Source of the DNA: a bacterium | Lineage (GTDB): Bacteria; Fidelibacterota; UBA8477; JABMPR01 | Reading direction: 5' to 3' | Assembly (NCBI GenBank): GCA_013202895.1 | Contig: JABMPR010000303.1 | Span: 1 to 36,158, forward strand | Length of the DNA: 36,158 bases | Shown: positions 30,981 to 36,158 of the stretch, one piece after another | Numbering within the stretch: the stretch's first letter is position 1 | Layout of the letters: each line of letters starts with the position of its first letter | Made by a program: the position numbers and the translations under genes | The notes under the pieces: model-generated | The model's input: the letters and a program-made list of their open reading frames with translations, nothing else | Database searches by the model: none | Told to the model about the DNA's origin: nothing

Positions 30981-32153
30981 AATAAATTTTCCTTTAAATC
31001 AGGTAAGATTAGCAAGATCCTGATTCTGACCTTGTTGATCCTGATTGTTCTCACTTTCACCATTAATTCTGCACTATCAGCTGCAACATACCCTACAGGA
31101 GAAAAACCTTTGAATAAAATTCAGAGCTCACCACAATATGAAAACGGGAAATTCAGAAATACTTCCCCATGGAATGATAAACCCTCCTTCCAAACCATGA
31201 GAGAGTACTTTTGGGGAAAACAACAACGAGCACCAAAGGAGGCCATTCCCCAGGAATACATGGATATTTCTTTGTTCGAGTCAGCCGATACCAACCAACT
31301 CAATGTTACAAATGCTGGACATTCTTCCCTGCTTATAAATATTGATGGCTATCGTATCCTTACCGATCCCGTTTTTGAACCAAAACTAACCCTTGTGGGA
31401 CCAAGTCGCTTTAATAAAGAGCTGCCCCTGGACATGCATAAGTTGAATGATATAGATTATGTCATCATTTCTCATAATCATTACGATCACCTAAATAAAT
31501 TCTCTATACAATTTCTTAACCCGAATGTTGGACATTTTGTGGTTCCGCTTGCCGTAGGGGCTCAACTGGAAGACTGGGGAGTACCACGTGATAAAATCAC
31601 CGAGTTGGATTGGTGGGAAGAATTACATTTGACCAATGATTTATTGGTGGTGTCAACCCCTGCTCAACATTTCTCAGGGCGTGGGTTAACTGATCGAGAT
31701 AAAACCTTGTGGGCTTCTTATGTAATTCGGACCGAGAAACACAGAGTATATTTCAGCGGTGATTCAGGATACTTCGAAGGTTTTAAACAAATCGGAGAGA
31801 AATATGGTCCCTTCGATATCGCTTTTATGGAATGTGGAGCATACAATCAGGGCTGGGCTGCTATCCACATGTTCCCAGAGGAAACCGCTCAAGCTGCTGT
31901 CGATCTGAAAGCAAAATACCTCTATCCAATACATTGGGGAACATTCAATCTCTCGCTGCATTCATGGTATGATCCAGTGCTGCGGGTTACAGCCGAAGCA
32001 AAGAAACTGGGGGTACCATTGATCACACCCCGCTTTGGTCATACCGTCGTTTATCCAGACAATCTTGACTCAGATCAATGGTGGACACCCTATCTCCCAG
32101 AACCAAGTGTGGCGCAGACTTCTGAACCAGTTCCACAATTCGAAACCCCATAA
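30966..32153 (+). CDS. membrane-anchored metallo-beta-lactamase-fold hydrolase, NAPE-PLD/RomA-like
   Basis: 395 residues. A basic N-terminus and one hydrophobic helix (KISKILILTLLILIVLTFTI) act as signal anchor or signal peptide. The catalytic domain begins near 110 with NVTNAGHSSLLINIDGYRILTDPVF and VGPSRFNKELPL. Two-metal ligands are all present: H170, H172, D174, H175 in SHNHYDHL; H235 in TPAQHFSGRG; D266 in YFSGDSGYFEGFKQIG; H323 in PIHWGTFNLS. This motif set is that of the N-acyl-phosphatidylethanolamine phospholipase D / UlaG-like branch, often annotated as outer membrane protein RomA. Its likely substrates are phosphodiesters or lactone-like lipids outside the cytoplasm. The start lies inside operator 2, 22 bases after tetR; no better start precedes the membrane helix. 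Confidence 0.85.
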   Translation: MNIRLNKFSFKSGKISKILILTLLILIVLTFTINSALSAATYPTGEKPLNKIQSSPQYENGKFRNTSPWNDKPSFQTMREYFWGKQQRAPKEAIPQEYMDISLFESADTNQLNVTNAGHSSLLINIDGYRILTDPVFEPKLTLVGPSRFNKELPLDMHKLNDIDYVIISHNHYDHLNKFSIQFLNPNVGHFVVPLAVGAQLEDWGVPRDKITELDWWEELHLTNDLLVVSTPAQHFSGRGLTDRDKTLWASYVIRTEKHRVYFSGDSGYFEGFKQIGEKYGPFDIAFMECGAYNQGWAAIHMFPEETAQAAVDLKAKYLYPIHWGTFNLSLHSWYDPVLRVTAEAKKLGVPLITPRFGHTVVYPDNLDSDQWWTPYLPEPSVAQTSEPVPQFETP

Positions 32154-32176
32154 GCTGATTTAGAGGAATTAGAATC

Positions 32177-32863
32177 ATGACAATGAGAGTGATAATTACG
32201 GGGGCCACGGGTATGGTTGGTGAAGGGGTGCTGCATGAATGCCTGCATCACCCAGATGTAGAATCAGTTCTCGTGATCAACCGCAGAAACTGTGGGATTG
32301 AACATCCCAGATTAAAGGAAATCATCCATAGCGATTTTTCTGACTTCAGTGGAATCAAGGATCAGATCTCTGGGTACGATGCTGCATTTCTTTGTATGGG
32401 AATCACCTCCCTCGGAATGAGTGAGGAAAAGTACAGCTCCATAACCCATGACATGACACTGGCATTGGCAACTCCACTTTCCCAACTCAATCCTGAAATG
32501 ACTCTATGTTATGTATCTGGCTTGGGCACCGATTTATCTGAGGCTGGTCGCAATATGTGGGTGAGAGTGAAGGGCAGAACTGAAAATGACCTTCTGAAAC
32601 TACCTTTCAAACAGGCTTTCATGTTTCGACCGGGACTCATTCAGCCGACAAAGGGTCTGACCCATTCCTATTTCATATATAAAATACTAAACCCGCTGAT
32701 ACCGCTTTTGCGAAGCCTCTTTCCAAAGTACGTCACCACGCTCAGAGAAATCGGATTGGCCATGATTCAGGCTGTAAGTGGCGGATATTCTTCACAGATA
32801 ATTGAAGTAAAAGACATCGTCACACTGGCGGACAGACAAATACCTAAGGGGAAAATACGATGA
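32177..32863 (+). CDS. NAD(P)-binding Rossmann protein (atypical SDR, epimerase-like)
   Basis: 228 residues. The nucleotide-binding loop RVIITGATGMVGEGVLHECL gives TGATGxVG as in extended/atypical SDRs, and VINRR follows beta 2. AAFLCMGITSLGMSEEKYSSITHDMT and LCYVSGLGTDLSEAGRNMWVRVKGRTENDLLKLPF replace the usual YxxxK with a WVRVKG segment, matching the NAD(P)H-binding (TIP30/HTATIP2- or YwnB-like) subgroup. FRPGLIQPTKGL is the family's conserved RPG. A GAGGA site lies 9 bases before the ATG. It overlaps the next SDR by 4 bases. Substrate unknown; position makes it a member of the TetR-regulated operon. Confidence 0.82.
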   Translation: MTMRVIITGATGMVGEGVLHECLHHPDVESVLVINRRNCGIEHPRLKEIIHSDFSDFSGIKDQISGYDAAFLCMGITSLGMSEEKYSSITHDMTLALATPLSQLNPEMTLCYVSGLGTDLSEAGRNMWVRVKGRTENDLLKLPFKQAFMFRPGLIQPTKGLTHSYFIYKILNPLIPLLRSLFPKYVTTLREIGLAMIQAVSGGYSSQIIEVKDIVTLADRQIPKGKIR

Positions 32864-33762
32864 CAAGCTCAAATTGGACCATAGACAACATCCCCGACCA
32901 GAGTGGTCGGATCATCATAATCACCGGCGCAAATAGCGGAATCGGTTTTGAGGCAGCCAAGGTGCTTGCTGCCAAAAGTGCTGAGGTCATCCTGGCCGTC
33001 AGAAACCAGGAAAAGGGAGATCTTGCTAAAACGAGAATAATTAAGAACTATCCAGAGGCTAAGGTTCAGGTCATGCTTCTTGATCTCGCCGATCTCAAGT
33101 CGGTACAAGCATTTTGCACTGCCTTTGTTACAAAGTACAAAAAATTGGATATTCTGATAAACAACGCTGGCATCATGATTCCACCATATGGTAAAACCGT
33201 TGATGGATTTGAATCGCAGTTCGGTACCAACCATTTAGGGCATTTCGCCCTCACTGCACAACTTTTCGATCTGCTGAAGGACACATCAGATAGCCGAATT
33301 GTAAATCTGAGCAGCACTGCCCATAAAATGGGGAATCCAAATTTTGAGGATCTAAACTGGGAGAAGCGTAAGTATGTCGCCTGGAAAGCATATGGAGATA
33401 GCAAGATTGCCAATCTATATTTTACTTACGCGCTCACAGAAATAATAAAAAATGCAGACCTGGAAATCACAGTAACGGCTGCACATCCGGGCTACGCAGC
33501 AACAGAGCTACAGAAATCCCTTTGGCTAAAAATCCTGAATGTTCTGATGGCCCAATCCGGATCAATGGGCGCCTTGCCTACGCTTATGGCAGCCATAGAT
33601 CCAGATGCAAAGAGTGGAAATTTCTATGGTCCTTCAGGCTTTGCTCAACAAAGGGGTTATCCCAAAGAGGTTTTATCTAACAAACTCTCTTACGATGCTG
33701 AAATAGCGTCCAGACTTTGGGCGGTTTCCGAGGAAATGACAGGCGTAAAATTTCAACCTTGA
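32860..33762 (+). CDS. short-chain dehydrogenase, retinol-dehydrogenase-like
   Basis: 300 residues, classical SDR with an extended tail. TGANSGIGFEAAKVLAAKSAEVILAVRNQEKG is the TGxxxGxG loop with the AVRN after beta 2 indicating NADP preference; LDILINNAGIM is the NNAG motif; the catalytic set is NLSSTAHKMG and YGDSKIANLYFTYAL (Ser, Tyr, Lys). AAHPGYAATELQKSL is the PG motif. The tail FYGPSGFAQQRGYPKEV, SRLWAVSEEMTGVKF is typical of the retinol dehydrogenase/WW-domain-oxidoreductase-like bacterial group, which acts on hydrophobic alcohols and ketones. It is coupled to the preceding gene by an ATGA overlap and is the last gene of the TetR-controlled unit, 67 bases before htpG. Confidence 0.87.
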   Translation: MTSSNWTIDNIPDQSGRIIIITGANSGIGFEAAKVLAAKSAEVILAVRNQEKGDLAKTRIIKNYPEAKVQVMLLDLADLKSVQAFCTAFVTKYKKLDILINNAGIMIPPYGKTVDGFESQFGTNHLGHFALTAQLFDLLKDTSDSRIVNLSSTAHKMGNPNFEDLNWEKRKYVAWKAYGDSKIANLYFTYALTEIIKNADLEITVTAAHPGYAATELQKSLWLKILNVLMAQSGSMGALPTLMAAIDPDAKSGNFYGPSGFAQQRGYPKEVLSNKLSYDAEIASRLWAVSEEMTGVKFQP

Positions 33763-33786
33763 AGCGCTTGGCTCCTTAACTATATT
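33758..33786 (+). promoter_or_regulatory. possible htpG promoter
   Basis: TTGAAG (33759-33764) and TATATT (33781-33786) with 16 bases between. The longer match CTTGAA at 33758-33763 equals the -35 of sigma-32 heat-shock promoters, but no CCCAT-type -10 follows, so heat-shock control is only suggested. It overlaps the stop of the preceding gene. Confidence 0.35.
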
Positions 33787-33829
33787 TGCGCCGCTATTGA
33801 AAATTTAATCATTATGGAGAACAAATAAT

Positions 33830-35713
33830 ATGACAAAACATGTATTCCAAACCGAAGTGAATGAACTATTACACCTCATTATTCACTCGCTTTATTCACA
33901 CAGGGAAATCTTCCTGCGTGAATTGGTTTCCAATGCCTCTGATGCTCTTGATAAACTGAAATACCTGACCCTCACAGAAGCTGAATTTAAAAAAATTAAC
34001 TTTGATCCAAAAATCGATATTTCGTTTAATGATACAAAGGATGGACGTTCAATTACTATCAGTGATACCGGGATCGGCATGAATGAAGCAGATCTCATTG
34101 AACATATCGGGACAATAGCACGCTCCGGAACCAAATCCTTTTTAAGTGAACTTACTGGAGATGCAAAAAAAGACTCTAATCTTATTGGTCAGTTTGGTGT
34201 TGGTTTTTATTCCTGTTTTATGGTCGCTGATCAGATTGAAGTAATCTCTCGTAAAGCAGGTGAAAAAGAAGCTTACCGTTGGGTAAGTGACGGCAAAAGC
34301 GGCTTTGAAATTGAACCCACTGTCAAAAAAGAAACTGGTACCGATATTACACTCTTCCTCAATGATGAGGGCAAGGAATATGCTAATCGCTGGTCCATCA
34401 CAGAAACCTTGAAAAAATATTCCAATCATATAGCCTTCCCCATAAATCTCAGCTACGAAGAGAGCAGATTTGATGGCGAAGGTGATGCTAAAAAGGAAAT
34501 CAAGGAACGGAAAACTGAGCAAGTTAACGATGCCACTGCATTCTGGAAAAAACCTAAAAGCAGTCTCAAAAAGAAAGACTATAACGAATTCTATAAGACC
34601 TTTAGCAATGACTATCAGGATCCTGCTCTACATGTTCACACTCAGGCTGAAGGCGCTCTGGATTATACGACTCTTTTCTTTGTGCCTGAAAAAGCACCGA
34701 ACGATCTCTTCTATGCTGATTACAAGTCAGGTGTTAAGCTGTATGTAAAGCGCGTCTTTATCACTGATGATGAAAAAGAACTGCTACCCACCTACCTTCG
34801 CTTTGTTAAAGGTATCATTGATTCGGAAGATCTGCCTCTAAATGTAAGCCGTGAAATCCTCCAGCAGAATCGCACCCTGGAAAATATTCGCAAAGCTTCC
34901 GTGAAGAAGCTACTCAAGTCGTTCCAGGCACTATCCAAGAATGAAAAGAATTACATCAAGTTTTATGAACAATTTGGTCGCCCCCTTAAAGAGGGCTACT
35001 TTCAGGATCGTGAAAATCGTGAGCTTCTGGAGAAATTGGTTCGCTTTAAATCCACCAAAACAGATGGATATACAAGTCTGGAAGATTATGTAAAGCGGAT
35101 GCCGGAAGATCAAAAGGGCATTTATTACATCACGGGAGATAATGAGGCCACGCTTCGTAGATCACCGCTGATTGAGATGTACATGCAAAAGGATATTGAA
35201 GTGTTGATTGCCGATGATGAGATCGATGAGATCATTATCCCCGGTGCGGCAAAATATGGTGATCATGACTTCAAATCGGTTAATCGAAGTGATGCTGGTG
35301 ACGAGCTCAAGAAGGATGACGATAAAGAGGATGAACCCGATGAAAAAGCGACCGCTCCATTTATCAAAAAAGTTAAAACGGTGTTAGGTGAGAGGGTTAA
35401 GGATGTAAAAGTTTCTTCCCGCCTCACAGATTCACCCTCCGTGCTGGTCACTGATACAAATGATCCAACCTTCCAGATGCAGGAAATGATGCGTGCTATG
35501 GGTCAGACCGAAATGCCCGATGCCAAACCGATTCTGGAAATCAATCTTGATCATCCCATATTGAAAAAGATGAAGGATATGCGCAAGTCAAAGGACTTTG
35601 ACAACGCCACAGAGCTGCTTTATGAACAAGCGCTGCTTTTAGAGGGTATGAAGCTGGAGAATCCTGCAGACTTTGTCAAACGTCTCAATGATATCCTGGC
35701 CAAGTCCCTGTAG
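33830..35713 (+). CDS. htpG: molecular chaperone HtpG (Hsp90)
   Basis: ATP-dependent dimeric chaperone of the cytoplasm. 627 residues, full length. The GHKL ATPase domain is at the N-terminus: FLRELVSNASDALDKLKYL (E31, N35, D38), ISDTGIGMNEADLI (D79), and GQFGVGFYSCFMVAD; GTDITLFLND closes it. The middle domain has YTTLFFVPEKAPNDLFY, VKLYVKRVFITDD, and VKGIIDSEDLPLNVSREILQQ with the conserved catalytic-loop Arg. The C-terminal dimerisation part begins after a charged acidic and lysine-rich linker (about 485-510, KKDDDKEDEPDEKA) and carries SSRLTDSPSVLVTDTND and ILEINLDHPILKKM. There is no MEEVD tail, as in bacteria. GGAG precedes the ATG. Probably a single-gene unit. Confidence 0.97.
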   Translation: MTKHVFQTEVNELLHLIIHSLYSHREIFLRELVSNASDALDKLKYLTLTEAEFKKINFDPKIDISFNDTKDGRSITISDTGIGMNEADLIEHIGTIARSGTKSFLSELTGDAKKDSNLIGQFGVGFYSCFMVADQIEVISRKAGEKEAYRWVSDGKSGFEIEPTVKKETGTDITLFLNDEGKEYANRWSITETLKKYSNHIAFPINLSYEESRFDGEGDAKKEIKERKTEQVNDATAFWKKPKSSLKKKDYNEFYKTFSNDYQDPALHVHTQAEGALDYTTLFFVPEKAPNDLFYADYKSGVKLYVKRVFITDDEKELLPTYLRFVKGIIDSEDLPLNVSREILQQNRTLENIRKASVKKLLKSFQALSKNEKNYIKFYEQFGRPLKEGYFQDRENRELLEKLVRFKSTKTDGYTSLEDYVKRMPEDQKGIYYITGDNEATLRRSPLIEMYMQKDIEVLIADDEIDEIIIPGAAKYGDHDFKSVNRSDAGDELKKDDDKEDEPDEKATAPFIKKVKTVLGERVKDVKVSSRLTDSPSVLVTDTNDPTFQMQEMMRAMGQTEMPDAKPILEINLDHPILKKMKDMRKSKDFDNATELLYEQALLLEGMKLENPADFVKRLNDILAKSL

Positions 35714-35750
35714 ATTACTAGCACTCCAAGCACACCGACAGGATCCATCA

Positions 35751-35770
35751 CATTGAGCGGTGTCGAAGTG
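35751..35770. repeat. possible dispersed repeat, CATTGAGCGGTGTCGAAGTG
   Basis: Resembles the widespread intergenic element CACTTCGAC.CCGCTCA.TG known from many bacterial genomes; on the minus strand it reads CACTTCGACACCGCTCAATG. From memory only; a single copy is present in this window. Confidence 0.4.
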
Positions 35771-35929
35771 TAAAATATATCACAGGCAAGTAGTACTTTC
35801 CTAAATGAGCTACGCTCAGCTGTGACACACCAGCAGGACTTTTTACTAATATTTACGGTTTGTTTAAAAAGAAAGTGCTTGTTCAATTTAGATATGAGAT
35901 TTTAATAAAAATTAGTATCTGATTTTGGA

Positions 35930-35954
35930 GATGCTTCCACAGGCTCAGCATGAC
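35930..35954. repeat. possible dispersed repeat of the GTCATGCTGAGCCTGT..AAGCAT type
   Basis: On the minus strand this stretch reads GTCATGCTGAGCCTGTGGAA followed by GCATC. This differs by about one base from an element I remember as very common between bacterial genes. It lies 160 bases from the other possible repeat, in the same gene-free end. Confidence 0.5.
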
Positions 35955-36158
35955 CCAGTCGTCAGTTCTATTCTCGATATCACAGTTAGTTTAAGGTCGA
36001 TCAATCAACGCCCTGCGGGTCTACGATTGACAGATGTAGTACCTTATTGGCTAGTAATCTTTGGCGCTATTCGTGTAATTAGCGGTTCCATTTTTTGATA
36101 GTGGTGTGAGGAATACAGGGACGAAATTTCGCTTTGTCTGAACATCTTCAAAAGTCTA

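Larger units (their letters stand above)
35714..36158. other. 445-base right-end stretch without a gene
   Basis: No convincing coding frame on either strand. I see two sequences resembling dispersed intergenic repeats (35751-35770 and 35930-35954), a loose inverted pair (AGTACTTTC near 35791 against GAAAGTGCT near 35870), and AT-rich DNA. No clear htpG terminator is visible. Confidence 0.5.

Noticed and set aside
35780-35880. Rho-independent terminator of htpG
   Set aside because: The only complementary pair (AGTACTTTC and GAAAGTGCT) is some 70 bases apart and has no T tract after it.
1-36158. CRISPR arrays, tRNA/rRNA genes, insertion sequences, prophage or defence genes
   Set aside because: No regularly spaced repeats, no cloverleaf-like sequence recognised, and no transposase, integrase, nuclease or phage structural protein among the reading frames.

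Overview
The window looks like one contig piece from an uncultured, Gram-negative-type bacterium of moderate GC content. Evidence for a bacterium with an outer envelope is an RND efflux pump with its periplasmic adaptor, a lipobox lipoprotein, a YceI protein, HtpG, Shine-Dalgarno sites and short tightly packed operons. Gene content (GatDE amidotransferase, giant SpeE-like/TPR membrane proteins, PPC-domain lipoprotein) suggests a deep-branching environmental lineage such as the FCB/Marinimicrobia neighbourhood, but this is inference; there is no rRNA or tRNA gene to place it.

Left part (1-4.6 kb): two tandem minus-strand copies of a very large membrane protein with a spermidine-synthase-like domain and TPRs. 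The first copy is cut by the window edge, and the duplication includes the promoter region. Then (4.8-8.2 kb) gatE-gatD, the two-subunit Glu-tRNA(Gln) amidotransferase regarded as archaeal, in an overlapping pair. From 8.3 to 11.5 kb lies a three-gene 2-hydroxyacyl-CoA dehydratase/benzoyl-CoA-reductase-like set (two catalytic subunits and an ATP-dependent [4Fe-4S] activator), followed by a small secreted His/Tyr-rich protein.

Middle (12.2-20.7 kb): a minus-strand adaptor/RND pump operon with a clear promoter and an overlapping inverted repeat, a PPC-type lipoprotein with a strong terminator, a single-gene fusion of a Rieske [2Fe-2S] domain to a full ThDP-dependent acetolactate-synthase/pyruvate-oxidase-like enzyme, and a YceI protein ending at a strong hairpin terminator.

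20.8-27.3 kb is an apparent ergothioneine operon: SDR, egtB, an unknown protein resembling DUF5996, an ABC ATPase, a fused substrate-binding/permease protein, egtD, and a DUF427 protein. Most genes overlap by 4 bp or are separated by a few bases. Biosynthesis (EgtD, EgtB) and a probable thiol-betaine uptake system of the OpuC/EgtUV type are therefore in one unit; no EgtA, EgtC or EgtE is present.

27.3-30.1 kb is a convergent minus-strand operon of three overlapping genes: a divergent Lgt-like integral membrane protein lacking several catalytic residues of true Lgt, a flavin monooxygenase-like protein, and a fold-type-II PLP enzyme. I know of no described pathway with this combination. 30.3-33.8 kb is a TetR-controlled operon (TetR, membrane-anchored NAPE-PLD/RomA-like metallo-hydrolase, two NAD(P)-dependent proteins). 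It has two near-identical palindromes that probably are the repressor's operators. The window closes with htpG and about 450 bases without a gene that carry two sequences resembling widespread dispersed repeats. I see no CRISPR array, tRNA, rRNA, transposase or integrase.
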